A stretch of 64,000 nucleotides of DNA from Agromyces italicus DSM 16388 (GCF_000421545.1 NZ_ATXF01000005.1:62001-126000), one strand, 5' to 3'; shown: positions 1 through 12,033, counted from the first letter of the stretch. The notes: generated by a model not told the origin, from the sequence alone. Numbers and translations: made by a program.

Positions 1-65
1 CCTAGCGCAGATTCGACCGCTTGGTAACAAAATTTCGATCGACGGCGGCGGTAGCCTCGAGAACG

Positions 66-83
66 ATGAGGATGACCCGATGA
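66..83 (+). other. Five-codon upstream ORF overlapping the tetR start
   Basis: An ATG at 66 opens five codons (MRMTR) whose TGA at 81-83 overlaps the tetR ATG at 80 as ATGA. A TAGCCT hexamer at 52-57 lies eight bases before it, the spacing of near-leaderless promoters seen elsewhere here. Translation of the regulator could be coupled to this micro-ORF. This is inferred from layout only. Confidence 0.3.
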
Positions 84-1444
84 GCGCGGCCGGATTCGGC
101 GGCGCCGCCGCACCGACCCGGCAGGCGCGATCCGCGGAGACCCGTACGCGAATCCTCGACGCCGCGACCGCCGCCTTCATCCGCGACGGCATCGCCGCGG
201 TGTCGCTCCGCGACGTGGCGGGTCTCGCCGGGGTCACCCACCCGGGGCTGCTCCGTCACTTCGCCTCGAAGGATGCGCTGCTCGGCGCCGTGGTCGAACG
301 CCTCGACCGCGCGAACACCGACTGGATCGACGAGGTCGAGCCCGCGCCCGGCACCCTCGGCATGGCGGCACTCGCCGAGCGCAATGCCCGCACACCGGGC
401 TACCTCGAGCTCTACACGGCGCTCGCCGGCGAGGCCACGAGCCCGACCCACCCGGCCCACGAGCACCTGCGCGAGCGCTACGCGCGGGTGCGCGCCGCCA
501 TCACCGAGCAGCTCGCAGCGCTGCCGCTCGGCGGCGACCTCGTTCCGGCCACCGAGGCGACGCTCCTCATCGCAGCCTGGGACGGCCTCCAGCTGCAGCA
601 ACGCTACGCTCCCTCCCTCGACCTCGTCGCCCACCTCGAACGCCACGAGCGGCGCCTCCTCGGCGACCCCCCGCCCGTCGATCCGGGCGAACGCTCCGCG
701 CCGGCCGAGGCCATCCCCCCGACGGTGGTCGTCGAGGAGGAGCCGGCGGGCCGGCTCGGCCGCGAGCGCCGAGCGAGCATCGCGGCGAGCGCGATCGAGC
801 TGTTCGCCCGCGACGGGTACCACGGCACCAGCCTGCGCGAGCTCGCCGAGCGTGCCGGCATCTCGAAGTCGACGCTCGTGCACCACATCGGAACGAAGGA
901 CGAACTGCTCACCGCGGTGCTGCGCCTGCGAGACCGGCGCACGATCACGCCCGAGCCGCCCGGAGCCGAACAGGCGGCCGAGCACCTCTTCGCCCTCGCT
1001 GACGCGGCTGACCGCACCGCCCGCGACGAACCCGGACTGATCGGGCTGTATTCGGTGCTCTCGTGCGAGGGGGCGACACCGGGGCATCCGGCGCACGACT
1101 ACTTCGCCCGCCGGTTCCGAGAGAGCCGACGCTACTTCCTGAGCCTCCTCCGTCGCATGCGCGACGAGGGCACCCTGCGCGAGGATCGCGACCCGGGTCA
1201 CGAATCCGCGTGGCTGCCCGCGGTGTGGGACGGCCTCCAGATCCAGTGGTCGTACGATCACTCGATCGACGTCGGAGCGCACCTGCGCGCGTACTTCCGA
1301 GAACTCGTGGTGCCGGGGTGCGTCGCCGACCACGCCGACCACGCCGATCTCGGCGATCTCGGCGCTTCGACCGGCGCCGAGGCGCCGACCCCGGGGCGGC
1401 CGGCTCAGGCCGCGGCGACCACCGCGAGCAGCGCCTCGCCGTAG
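80..1444 (+). CDS. Tandem double TetR-family transcriptional regulator
   Basis: This 454-residue protein carries two complete TetR units in one chain; the usual TetR length is about 200. The first helix-turn-helix is near residues 22-68 and the second near 228-280 (GYHGTSLRELAERAGISKST). Each ligand domain repeats the same landmarks, HPAHEHLRERY then AAWDGLQLQ in the first and HPAHDYFARRF then AVWDGLQIQ in the second, so the gene is an internal duplication. It probably folds as a single-chain pseudo-dimer that represses a nearby or unlinked gene; the ligand is unknown. A GAGG lies nine bases before the ATG. The last 23 residues are encoded by antisense of a duplicated recQ tail and are unlikely to be functional. 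Confidence 0.88.
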   Translation: MSAAGFGGAAAPTRQARSAETRTRILDAATAAFIRDGIAAVSLRDVAGLAGVTHPGLLRHFASKDALLGAVVERLDRANTDWIDEVEPAPGTLGMAALAERNARTPGYLELYTALAGEATSPTHPAHEHLRERYARVRAAITEQLAALPLGGDLVPATEATLLIAAWDGLQLQQRYAPSLDLVAHLERHERRLLGDPPPVDPGERSAPAEAIPPTVVVEEEPAGRLGRERRASIAASAIELFARDGYHGTSLRELAERAGISKSTLVHHIGTKDELLTAVLRLRDRRTITPEPPGAEQAAEHLFALADAADRTARDEPGLIGLYSVLSCEGATPGHPAHDYFARRFRESRRYFLSLLRRMRDEGTLREDRDPGHESAWLPAVWDGLQIQWSYDHSIDVGAHLRAYFRELVVPGCVADHADHADLGDLGASTGAEAPTPGRPAQAAATTASSASP

Positions 1445-1490
1445 GCCTCGCGCTTCACGGCGCCGAGGCGCCGACCCCGGGGCGGCCGGC

Positions 1491-3608
<2,118 letters not shown>

Positions 3609-3614
3609 CCGACG

Positions 3615-3620
3615 AGTCTA
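3615..3620 (-). promoter_or_regulatory. Leaderless -10 hexamer of recQ
   Basis: On the minus strand TAGACT is followed by six bases (CGTCGG) and the recQ GTG. No Shine-Dalgarno sequence is present, so transcription probably begins at or next to the start codon. Confidence 0.5.
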
Positions 3621-3739
3621 CTGAGCCCCGGCGACGCGCAGCCCTGGGCGCCGGCGACGGCGCCGGCCCGAAGCATCCGCCGCCTGCGGAAGAGGTGGCG
3701 CCCGGCGCCACCCGGCGGCGCACCGCACCGGTGGCCCGC

Positions 3740-3955
3740 ACCACAACTCCGGAGATCACCACCCGATCGGACGCAACAGCCGTTTCCACCCGAAACTGTG
3801 GCGATCGCCGAAGCTGTGGCGGGCGAACGGGGCCGGGCGCGACGCACCGCGGCGCACCGCACCGGTGGCCCCGCACCACAACTCCGGAGATCACCACCCG
3901 ATCGGACGCAACAGCCGTTTCCACCCGAAACTGTGGCGATCGCCGAAGCTGTGGC
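3740..3955. repeat. Two tandem copies of an 82-bp palindromic element
   Basis: Two direct copies with a 135-bp period fill most of the 392-bp gap between recQ and the nuclease gene. Each has a left arm (3740-3770 and 3875-3905), a 19-nt loop and a right arm (3790-3820 and 3925-3955). Left arms start ACCACAACTCCGG and right arms end CGAAGCTGTGGC; 22 of 31 positions pair. Related copies lie at 16021-16102 and 17048-17129. The element sits just downstream of the minus-strand nuclease gene and could act as its terminator. Confidence 0.85.
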
Positions 3956-4000
3956 GGGCGAACGGGGCCGGGTGCGGCGCACCCGGCCCCGTTCGTTCGG

Positions 4001-7000
4001 TCAGCCGACGTTCAGGGTGAACGCACTCACCGTGCCGGTCGACGGCACCGTGAGGTCGAACCGCATCGGCCCGCTCGCGCCCGCCGGCACCGTGAAGGTC
4101 ACGGTCGCCTTGCCGATCTCGTCGACCGTCGGCGTGTAAGCCCGGTTCACCGCGGCCGTCGTGAGCTGGGTGCCGCCGAACGAGACGACGACCGTGCCCG
4201 CAGCCGGCTCGTTGCGGCTGAAGTCGAGCGACGACAGCTTCACGGTCACCGACTCGCCCGGCGCGTACACGCCGTCTCCCTCGATGTCGACGCCGACCGC
4301 ACGCTGGGCGTTGTCGGGCGTGATCTCGGGGTTCACCTCGAAGTAGTCGACCATCGATTCGAGGTCGATCTTGCCGGTGTCGGCGCGCCCCGTGCCGAGG
4401 CCGAGGGTGGTGAAGTTGTCGCCACCGGCCGCGAGGAAGGAGTTCGCACCCACGAGGTAGGTCGCGGCCGGGTCGATCGGCTCGCCGTTCAGCAGAATCT
4501 CGGTGATGCGCGATCCGGCCGCGGCGGTCGGGTCGTACGTGTAGACGAGCTCCTTGTTGACGCCGAGCTTCAGGAACGGACGCGACGCGCCCGCGGGCTG
4601 CCACTGCTCCTCCAGCACCTTCTTGACCTGCGCACCGGTGAGGTTCACCGTCACCAGAGTGTTGGCGAACGGCTGCACGTTCGCCGCTTCGCGGTAGGTG
4701 ACCTCACCCGACGCCAGGTCGGCGCGGAGGCCCCCCGGATTCATGAAGGTGATGTCGACCGAGCGCGTGCCGTCGGCGTTGAGCGCCCACTGCTGAACGT
4801 CGGCCACGAGGTTGCCGAGGGTCGACTCGCCGCCACGGTTCTCGGGGAACGACGACGCGCCGTCGGGGTTCGACGCGACGGCCCGACCGAAGTCGGAGCT
4901 CGCCTCGCCGAGCACCACGCTGCCGAGCTCGTCGGCGACCTTCACGGCCTCGTCGACGATGGGCTGCACCGCCGGGTCGTTCGGGTAGAGCGCCGTCGTG
5001 CCGTCCATCAGACTGTGCAGTTCGTTCGTCATCGTGAACGTCTTCTTCGCCCGGTTGTACTGGATGTCCATCCGCGAGAAGCGCTCGCCGTACTGACCGC
5101 TCGAGATCACCGGTCGGCCGTCGATCACGTGGTTGTAGGCGAGGTGGGTGTGACCCGAGACGATCGCGTCGACGTTGTCGTTCGCGCCGAGCACGATCTT
5201 GCCGAATCGCGACTCGGGGTCGGTCGCCGACGCGATGTCGGTCGTCGCCGCCCCCTCGTGCACGAGGAGCACGATGATGTCGGCCTCGCCGTTCTGCTTC
5301 TTGCCGTCGCTCAACTGGTTCGCAACGCGGTTCACGGCCTCGGTCGGGTCGCCGACCGTGATGTCCTCGATGCCCGCCGGGCTGACGAGCGAGGGCAGTT
5401 CGTCGGTGACCGCGCCGATGAAGCCGACGGTCACGCCGTCGTACGTCTTGGTGAAGTACTCGGGCAGGGCCGGCGTGGTCGTGCCCTTCTCATAGACGTT
5501 CGCGCCGAGGTACTCCCAGAGCGCCAGCGGCATCACCCGGTCGGTGAGGTCGGCGAAGCCCTGGTCGAACTCGTGGTTGCCGACCGCGCTGACGTCGAGC
5601 CCGGCCTCGTTGAGCGCCTCGATCGTCGGCTTGTCCTGCTGGATGAACGAGGTGAACGTCGAGGCCCCGATCATGTCGCCCGCGGCCGCGAAGATCGTGT
5701 TCGGGTTCTCGGCACGGACCTGCTTGACCGCGCTGGAGAGCGCGGCGATGCCGCCCGACGGCGGCGACTGCTCGATGCGGCCGTGGAAGTCGTTCACCGT
5801 CACGAGGTCGATGTCGACCGTGCCGGGAACACCCTCGGGACCGACCCCGACGAGGATCGGGTCGTGGTCGCTCGAGCGGAACTCGGTCGCCTCGTCGACG
5901 GTCTCGGCGGCCGGGCCCCAGTACTCACGGCCCGACCACTCGGGCGAGTTGATCGACCACACCGCGGTCTTCGTCACGCGGTCGCTCGCGGCGGGCGAGG
6001 CGATCACGTGGTCGAGCGAGCCCAGCTCGCCGTCGAAGGTGTAAGTGTACTGGCCTCGTGCCTTGCTGAAGACGAGGTCGTTCCAGCCTGCGTCGGTGAA
6101 GACCTTGATCGGGTCCTCCTTGGCGTACGAGTTGAAGTCGCCGACGAGGTAGATCGCGTTCTTGCGCCCCTCCGAGAGCTCGTTCGCGAACGCGAGCAGC
6201 GACTCGGCCTGCGCCGTGCGCTCGTCGTTGAAGGCGTCCTGGCCGGGCTGCGGCGACGGGTCGGTGCCGCCCTTCGACTTGAAGTGGTTCGAGATCACGG
6301 TCACGAACTGCTTGCCGTGCTTGAAGGTCTGGGCGATCGGCTCGCGCGCGATGTCCCACACGGTCTCGTCGATGATCGTCTGCGCCTCGCCGCTCGGCTT
6401 GACCGCGGCGGGCTTGTAGATGATCGCGTTCGTGATGACGTCGACGATCGCGGGGTCGTGCAGCGCCTCGGGCGTCTTCACGTACTTCCACGTGCCGGCA
6501 CCCGCAGCGTCGTTGAGCCCGTCGACGAGGTCGGCGAGCGCCTCGTCGGGCGCTTCGCCGAGCGCGACCGAGTTCTCGATCTCCTGGAGCGCGACGACGT
6601 CGGCGTCGAGCCCGTTGATCGCGGTCACGATCTTGGCCTTCTGCACCGCGAACTCCTTGGCGGTGTCGGCGCCGCGCGCCTCGGGGTTCTCAGAGGTCAA
6701 CGTCGTGAAGTAGTTCAGCACGTTGAACGCGGCGACGGTGATGTCGCCGCCGACGGCGGGTGCCGCGGCGGGCCTCGGGTTCGCCACGGTGAAGGTGGGC
6801 TTCAGTGCCGCAGAGCTCGCGTCGTTGATCGGCTGCGTCGGCTGCAGACGCCACTCGTTGAAGCCGAAGCCGAGCACGTAGCCCGCGGTCGGGAACTTCA
6901 CGACATCGCCGTTGCGGACGGCCACGGCCTTGGTGAAGTACGGCTGGTCGCCGGGGTGGGCGGGGTTGTCGGTGCCGTTCGAGTTGCGCACGGCGATGCT

Positions 7001-8260
7001 GTAGCCGTCGTCGAGCAGGATGCGACTAGCCCGGTTCGCGGCCGCGACGTCGCTCGCGCCCTTCGAGCCGGGGCGCTGCGTCTCGGTCGACTTCACCGGC
7101 ATCGCAGCGCCCGCGTTCAGCCACAGCTCGCCGAAACGGTTGAGATTGTGGCTCGAGACCACCTTGTAGGTGCCGCTCGGCGCGACGAGCATGCCCTCGA
7201 ATGCCTCACGAGCGCCGCTGCCGACGGCGGTGGCGGGCAGCGGGGTCACCGCGGGCACACCGACCCCGGCCTCCACGAGCTCGACGTTCGCCGCCTTCTC
7301 GGGTTTGATCTGGGTCGTGCCGTTGAACTCCTCGACGACGCCCGTGACGCGCACCTCGTCGCCGATCGCGACCGCGGGGTTCTCGCCGTGGAGGTAGACG
7401 AAGACGCCGTCCGAGGCCTTGGGCGTGGCATCCGCCGTGCCGCCAGAACCGGCCGTCTGGATGTAGACGCCGTCGAAGCCGCCGACCCGGTGGTCGGCCG
7501 TCACGATGCCCTCGGTGACGACGGCCTTCCCGACGAACGGGCTCTCGGCCTTGTCGGTGCCCTGGATCTCGGCGATGGTCTTGGCGACGGGGGCGGGCGT
7601 GCCGCCGGATCCGGAGTTCTGCGGCGTCGGCGTCGACGTGAAGCTGAAGTCCTTCGAGTTGTCGTCGGTGTCCGTGAAGTCGGTGCGCGCGATGCTGCCG
7701 GGAGTGGTCGTGTTCGTGCCCGGGTAATTCGCGGCCGCACCTTCGTAGTTGCCGGAAGAGCCGTAGCCGACGTAGTCGGCGACCTGCGGGTGGTCGACGA
7801 TCGACCCCGTTCCGGGGTTGAGCGCGGTGGCCGTCTTCGCGAGGAACAGCGACCCGTCGGTTCCACTCGACTGGATCCCGAAGGACGCATCGGTGGCGGG
7901 CAGTGCGGCACCGTTGCCGCCGTTGCTGCCGAGACCGATGAGGTAGTAGCCGCCCGACTCGATCGTGCCGCTCAACGCGCCGACGCCGTTCGAGGCGGGC
8001 GCGCCGGTGCTCGAGGCGGAGCGGTACTGGATCGACCAGCCCGCGAGGGAGACGTCGGCGTTCGTCGGGTTGTAGAGCTCGACGAACTTGTTCTGGAAGG
8101 GCTGGCCCGTGCTGCCGCCGCGCGAGTAGACCTCGTTGATCACGACCCCCGAGCCGTCGACCGCGGCGAGGGCGGGCGCGGCGCCGAGAACCCCGGCGAC
8201 GAGCGTGCCCGCAGCGGCGAGGGCCACCGCGGACAGGCAGTTTCTGGTGAGACGTTGCAT
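4001..8260 (-). CDS. Secreted ExeM/NucH-type endonuclease fused to a 5'-nucleotidase
   Basis: A 1,419-residue exported enzyme for degrading extracellular nucleic acid and recovering phosphate. It has a Sec signal peptide (cleavage after APALA), then a lamin-tail domain (VINEVYSRGG, FVELYNPTNADVSLAGWSI). An OB-fold segment with VVTEGIVTADHRVGG and an endonuclease/exonuclease/phosphatase domain (VAAFNVLNYF, FNSYAKEDP, RSSDHDPILVG) follow. Next come a UshA-like metallophosphatase (TVNDFHGRIE, GNHEFDQGF, VSGHTHLAYN) and its C-terminal substrate domain (NPGGLRADL). An Ig-like tail ends the protein; no LPXTG or transmembrane anchor is visible. The ATG at 8260 is preferred over an upstream GTG at 8290 because GAGGAGA sits five bases before it. 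It is unusually long because nuclease and nucleotidase are joined. Confidence 0.93.
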   Translation of the reverse strand: MQRLTRNCLSAVALAAAGTLVAGVLGAAPALAAVDGSGVVINEVYSRGGSTGQPFQNKFVELYNPTNADVSLAGWSIQYRSASSTGAPASNGVGALSGTIESGGYYLIGLGSNGGNGAALPATDASFGIQSSGTDGSLFLAKTATALNPGTGSIVDHPQVADYVGYGSSGNYEGAAANYPGTNTTTPGSIARTDFTDTDDNSKDFSFTSTPTPQNSGSGGTPAPVAKTIAEIQGTDKAESPFVGKAVVTEGIVTADHRVGGFDGVYIQTAGSGGTADATPKASDGVFVYLHGENPAVAIGDEVRVTGVVEEFNGTTQIKPEKAANVELVEAGVGVPAVTPLPATAVGSGAREAFEGMLVAPSGTYKVVSSHNLNRFGELWLNAGAAMPVKSTETQRPGSKGASDVAAANRASRILLDDGYSIAVRNSNGTDNPAHPGDQPYFTKAVAVRNGDVVKFPTAGYVLGFGFNEWRLQPTQPINDASSAALKPTFTVANPRPAAAPAVGGDITVAAFNVLNYFTTLTSENPEARGADTAKEFAVQKAKIVTAINGLDADVVALQEIENSVALGEAPDEALADLVDGLNDAAGAGTWKYVKTPEALHDPAIVDVITNAIIYKPAAVKPSGEAQTIIDETVWDIAREPIAQTFKHGKQFVTVISNHFKSKGGTDPSPQPGQDAFNDERTAQAESLLAFANELSEGRKNAIYLVGDFNSYAKEDPIKVFTDAGWNDLVFSKARGQYTYTFDGELGSLDHVIASPAASDRVTKTAVWSINSPEWSGREYWGPAAETVDEATEFRSSDHDPILVGVGPEGVPGTVDIDLVTVNDFHGRIEQSPPSGGIAALSSAVKQVRAENPNTIFAAAGDMIGASTFTSFIQQDKPTIEALNEAGLDVSAVGNHEFDQGFADLTDRVMPLALWEYLGANVYEKGTTTPALPEYFTKTYDGVTVGFIGAVTDELPSLVSPAGIEDITVGDPTEAVNRVANQLSDGKKQNGEADIIVLLVHEGAATTDIASATDPESRFGKIVLGANDNVDAIVSGHTHLAYNHVIDGRPVISSGQYGERFSRMDIQYNRAKKTFTMTNELHSLMDGTTALYPNDPAVQPIVDEAVKVADELGSVVLGEASSDFGRAVASNPDGASSFPENRGGESTLGNLVADVQQWALNADGTRSVDITFMNPGGLRADLASGEVTYREAANVQPFANTLVTVNLTGAQVKKVLEEQWQPAGASRPFLKLGVNKELVYTYDPTAAAGSRITEILLNGEPIDPAATYLVGANSFLAAGGDNFTTLGLGTGRADTGKIDLESMVDYFEVNPEITPDNAQRAVGVDIEGDGVYAPGESVTVKLSSLDFSRNEPAAGTVVVSFGGTQLTTAAVNRAYTPTVDEIGKATVTFTVPAGASGPMRFDLTVPSTGTVSAFTLNVG

Positions 8261-8508
8261 GACTCTCCTCATCGAACGACCACTCCCCACCTCGGATTCG
8301 ACGTCGGAGCGAGCACGCCGGCGGCGGGGCGATTGCTCCGTAGCCTATGACCGGCGTGTGCCCATGCCAAGGGCTTTCCATCACCCGCTCGCCCTGATTT
8401 CACGCGGAGTTCACGCGGCCTGCTCAGATGAGCAGGTCAGCCCGTGACCTCCGCACGAATGAGCAGTGGAGCAGTGAGCGGAGAGCGCCCGATACGCTGA
8501 TCAGCACC

Positions 8509-9405
8509 ATGCTCACCGCCGTCCTCTCGCTCACCGGAGCATTCGTGTTCGGAGCGGCGGACTTCCTCGGGGGGCTCGCCGCGAAGCGCATCGGCGCCGT
8601 GCTCGCCACCGCGGTCGCCGCACTCGCCGGTTTCGTCGGCCTGGCGGTCGCGACCCCCCTGTCGGGCGGCGAATGGACCGCCGCCGACCTCTGGTGGGGC
8701 GCTGCGGCGGGAGTCGTCGGCGCGGTCGCGATCGGGCTCCTCTACGCCTGCCTCGCGATCGGCCCGATGTCGATCCTCTCGCCGCTCACCGCGGTGGTCT
8801 CGGCGATCGTCCCGATGCTCTGGGACCTTGCGACGGGCGCACAGCTCGGCGCCCTCGCCCCCTGGGCGCTCGGCCTGGCGCTCGTCGCGGTCGTGCTCGT
8901 CGGTTTCGTGCCCGAGCGGGGCGCCGTGCGGCCGAGCCTCGCCGGCATCGTCATGGGCATCGGCTCGGGTACCGCGATCGGCGGCTTCTTCATCCTGATC
9001 GACCAGACGAGCGACGAGAGCGGCCTCGCGCCCCTCGCGGTCAACTCCGCGGTCACCGCGGTCGTCATGTTCGCCGTGGTCGGCGGGCTCGCGCTCCGCG
9101 CCCGGGCGAAGCGGTCGAGGATGCCACGCCCCGACGAGTCGCCGGATGCCGCCCCCGCCCCTCGGGACCGGGCACGGGGCATCCGCCTCGCCGCCGTCGG
9201 CGGTTTCGTCAACGCCGCCGCGAACGCCTTGATCCTCTTCGGGATCCGGGCCGGCGAGCTGGCGGTCGCCGCGGTGCTCGGCGCGATGTATCCGGCGGGC
9301 ACGATCCTGCTCGCCGCGATCGTGCTGAAGGAGCGCATCGCACCGGTGCAGTGGGTCGGCCTCGTGCTCGCCCTGGCCTCGGCGGCCATGCTCGCGGTCG
9401 CCTGA
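8509..9405 (+). CDS. EamA/DMT-family transporter
   Basis: An integral membrane permease of 298 residues with about ten hydrophobic segments, in the drug/metabolite transporter superfamily. Typical features are the N-terminal GAFVFGAADFLGGLAAKRIG and the final YPAGTILLAAIVLKERI region before the last helix. The substrate cannot be told from sequence. The ATG at 8509 is chosen because the first membrane helix starts directly after it; the 27 codons before it look like non-coding sequence. TACGCT ends ten bases upstream, so the leader would be only a few bases. It is convergent with the helicase gene. Confidence 0.85.
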   Translation: MLTAVLSLTGAFVFGAADFLGGLAAKRIGAVLATAVAALAGFVGLAVATPLSGGEWTAADLWWGAAAGVVGAVAIGLLYACLAIGPMSILSPLTAVVSAIVPMLWDLATGAQLGALAPWALGLALVAVVLVGFVPERGAVRPSLAGIVMGIGSGTAIGGFFILIDQTSDESGLAPLAVNSAVTAVVMFAVVGGLALRARAKRSRMPRPDESPDAAPAPRDRARGIRLAAVGGFVNAAANALILFGIRAGELAVAAVLGAMYPAGTILLAAIVLKERIAPVQWVGLVLALASAAMLAVA

Positions 9406-9450
9406 TGCGGCGACCGGGCGAGCGGCTGACGCGCCGACCGGGCGACCGGC

Positions 9451-11997
9451 TCAGAGCCTGACGACCCCGGTCACCCGCACCACCGCGACGCCCTCCTCGG
9501 CCGAGGCCTCGAGGTCGACGTCGGCTCGGATGCGCCAGTCGTGGTCGCCCGCCGGGTCGTCGATCGTCTGCTCCACCCGCCAGATTCCGTTCGAGGCATC
9601 CGTCTCGTCGATCTCGATGAGCCGAGGCGAGCGCGCCGCCGCGCCCGCCCCCATCTCGTCGTGCTCGGCGTAGTAGCGGTCGAGCGCGCCCGGCCAGTCG
9701 ACCTCGGGGTCGAGCTCGGCGAGCTCGTCGTCGCGCTCCAGGGCGGCGAGCTGCACCCGGCGGAACAGCTCGTTGCGCACCAGCACGGTGAATGCCCGCC
9801 GATTGGTGACGACCGACGGCGGTGCGGGCGGCACGACGGCCTGCTCGTCCTCGGGCAGGTGCGCCGATGGGTCGATGAGCTCGGCCCACTCGTCGACGAG
9901 GCTCGAGTCGACCTGGCGCACGAGCTCGCCGAGCCACTCGATGACATCGAGCAGCTCCTCGTCCTTCGCGTCGTCGGGCACCGTCTGGCGCACGGCGCGG
10001 AACGCGTCGGAGAGGTACCGCAGCACGAGGCCCTCGCTGCGGGCGAGCTGATACTGCGAGACGTATTCTCCGAACGACATACTGCGCTCGAACATGTCGC
10101 GCACGACCGACTTCGGCGAGAGCGCGAAGTCGCGCACCCACGGCTGACTCGAGGCGAACGTCTCGAACGCCTGATGCAGCAGCTCGTCGAGCGGCTTCGG
10201 CCAGGTGACCTCCTCGAGGGCCTCCATGCGCTGCTCGTACTCGACGCCCTCCTGCTTCATCGCGGCGACCGCCTCGCCGCGTGCCCTGAACTGCTGCTGC
10301 GAGAGAATCGGCCGCGGGTCGTCGAGCGTCGACTCGATGACCGAGACGACATCGAGCGCGTAGTGCCCGGTCGCGATCCCGGTGCCGGGGGCCGCGTCGG
10401 GGTCGAGGAGTTCGATCGCGGCGAGCGCGAACGGCGACAGCGGCTGGTTGAGCGCGAAGTTCGGCTGGAGGTCGACGGTGAGGTGCAACTCGACGCCGAG
10501 GGGATGCGCCGTGGCATCCGCGCTCGGAGCGATCACCACCACCTCGGCGTCGCGCAGCGTACGCAGGATCTCGAGCGCCCGTCGCGCGAGCTCGAAGCGT
10601 CGCGCGCGCGACTCGTGGTTGTCGAACACGAGCGAGCGGATGTCTCCGACGACGTCGCCGCCCCGCGCGATCACGTTGATGAGCATCGCCGCGGTGAGCT
10701 TCAGGTGCGGGGTCAGCGCCTCGGGCACGGCCGTGATGAGCCGGTCGAACGAGACTTCGCTCCAGGTCACGAAACCGGCGGGCGCCTTCTTGCGCACGAT
10801 CTTCTTCAGCTTCTTCGGGTCGTCGCCGGCCTTGCGCACCGAGACCTCGTTCTCGATCTCGTGATCGGGCGCGAGCACGACGACGGTGCCGGCGGTGTCG
10901 TAGCCGGCGCGACCGGCACGGCCGGCGATCTGGTGGAACTCGCGAGCGCTGAGCTGCCGCATGCGCTGCCCGTCGAACTTCGACAGCGCCGTGATCAGCA
11001 CCGAGCGGATGGGCACGTTGATGCCGACGCCCAGGGTGTCGGTGCCGCAGATGACCCTGAGGAGCCCTCGCTGCGCGAGAGTCTCGACGAGCCGGCGGTA
11101 GCGCGGAAGCATCCCGGCGTGGTGGACGCCGATGCCGGCGCGCACGAGCCGCGAGAGCGTCTTGCCGAACGCCGTGTTGAAGCGGAACCCGCCGATCGCC
11201 TCGGCGATCTCGTCGCGCTGCTCGCGCGTCACGACTCGGATCGAGGACAGCGCCTGCGCGCGCTCCATCGCGGCGGCCTGCGAGAAGTGCACGATGTAGA
11301 CGGGCGCCTGGCGGGTCTCGAGCAGCTCCTCGACCGTCTCCTGCACGGGCGTCTTCGCGTAGGAGTAGTGCAGCGGGACCGGCCGCTCGACGCCCGTGAC
11401 CTGCGCGGTCGGCCGACCGGTGCGACGGGCGAGGTCGTCGGCGATGGCATCGACGTCGCCGAGCGTCGCCGACATCAGCACGAACTGCACGCGCGGCAGG
11501 GTGATGAGCGGCACCTGCCAGGCCCAGCCCCGGTCGGGGTCACCGTAGAAGTGGAACTCGTCCATCACGACCTGGGAGACCTCGGCGTCGGCGCCGTGCC
11601 GCAGGGCGAGGTTCGCGAGGATCTCGGCCGTGCAGCAGATGATCGGCGCGTCGGAGTTCACCGAGCTGTCGCCCGTCACCATACCCACGTTCTGCGCGCC
11701 GAAGATCTCGACGAGCTGGAAGAACTTCTCGCTCACGAGCGCCTTGATCGGCGCCGTGTAGTACGAGCGGCCGCCGCGCGCGACGCACGTCGCATGCGCG
11801 GCGACCGCGACGAGCGACTTGCCGGTGCCCGTCGGCGTCGAGAGGATCACGTTCGCCCCCGACACGATCTCGATGATCGCCTCGTCCTGCGCGGGGTAGA
11901 GCGCGAAGCCCCGGTCGTCGGCCCACTCGACGAAGGCGTCGTACATCGCATCGGCGTCGTACGGGCGCGGGGCACGGTCGAGGAGGGGCTGGGTCAC
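9451..11997 (-). CDS. DExH-box helicase with DUF3516 C-terminal region
   Basis: An 848-residue superfamily 2 helicase of the actinobacterial type that carries a DUF3516 tail. The Q-like motif region (YPAQDEAI) precedes Walker A (STPTGTGKSLV). Then come TAPIKALVSEKFF, the DExH box VMDEFHFYGD, SAT (LMSATLGDVD), and motif VI (QIAGRAGRAGYDTAG). The latter half (about 420-848) is alpha-helical and matches the DUF3516 position. It probably acts in RNA processing or ribosome-related unwinding; this is inferred from the family. The GTG start has CAGACT exactly six bases upstream, a leaderless layout. No operon partner is evident. Confidence 0.92.
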   Translation of the reverse strand: MTQPLLDRAPRPYDADAMYDAFVEWADDRGFALYPAQDEAIIEIVSGANVILSTPTGTGKSLVAVAAHATCVARGGRSYYTAPIKALVSEKFFQLVEIFGAQNVGMVTGDSSVNSDAPIICCTAEILANLALRHGADAEVSQVVMDEFHFYGDPDRGWAWQVPLITLPRVQFVLMSATLGDVDAIADDLARRTGRPTAQVTGVERPVPLHYSYAKTPVQETVEELLETRQAPVYIVHFSQAAAMERAQALSSIRVVTREQRDEIAEAIGGFRFNTAFGKTLSRLVRAGIGVHHAGMLPRYRRLVETLAQRGLLRVICGTDTLGVGINVPIRSVLITALSKFDGQRMRQLSAREFHQIAGRAGRAGYDTAGTVVVLAPDHEIENEVSVRKAGDDPKKLKKIVRKKAPAGFVTWSEVSFDRLITAVPEALTPHLKLTAAMLINVIARGGDVVGDIRSLVFDNHESRARRFELARRALEILRTLRDAEVVVIAPSADATAHPLGVELHLTVDLQPNFALNQPLSPFALAAIELLDPDAAPGTGIATGHYALDVVSVIESTLDDPRPILSQQQFRARGEAVAAMKQEGVEYEQRMEALEEVTWPKPLDELLHQAFETFASSQPWVRDFALSPKSVVRDMFERSMSFGEYVSQYQLARSEGLVLRYLSDAFRAVRQTVPDDAKDEELLDVIEWLGELVRQVDSSLVDEWAELIDPSAHLPEDEQAVVPPAPPSVVTNRRAFTVLVRNELFRRVQLAALERDDELAELDPEVDWPGALDRYYAEHDEMGAGAAARSPRLIEIDETDASNGIWRVEQTIDDPAGDHDWRIRADVDLEASAEEGVAVVRVTGVVRL

Positions 11998-12003
11998 CCG
12001 TCG

Positions 12004-12009
12004 AGTCTG
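12004..12009 (-). promoter_or_regulatory. Probable leaderless -10 of the DUF3516 helicase gene
   Basis: CAGACT on the minus strand is followed by six bases and the GTG at 11997. It differs by one base from the TAGACT that precedes recQ at the same spacing. No ribosome-binding site is seen. Confidence 0.35.
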
Positions 12010-12033
12010 TCACGCGCGCGGTCGCGCGCCGGT

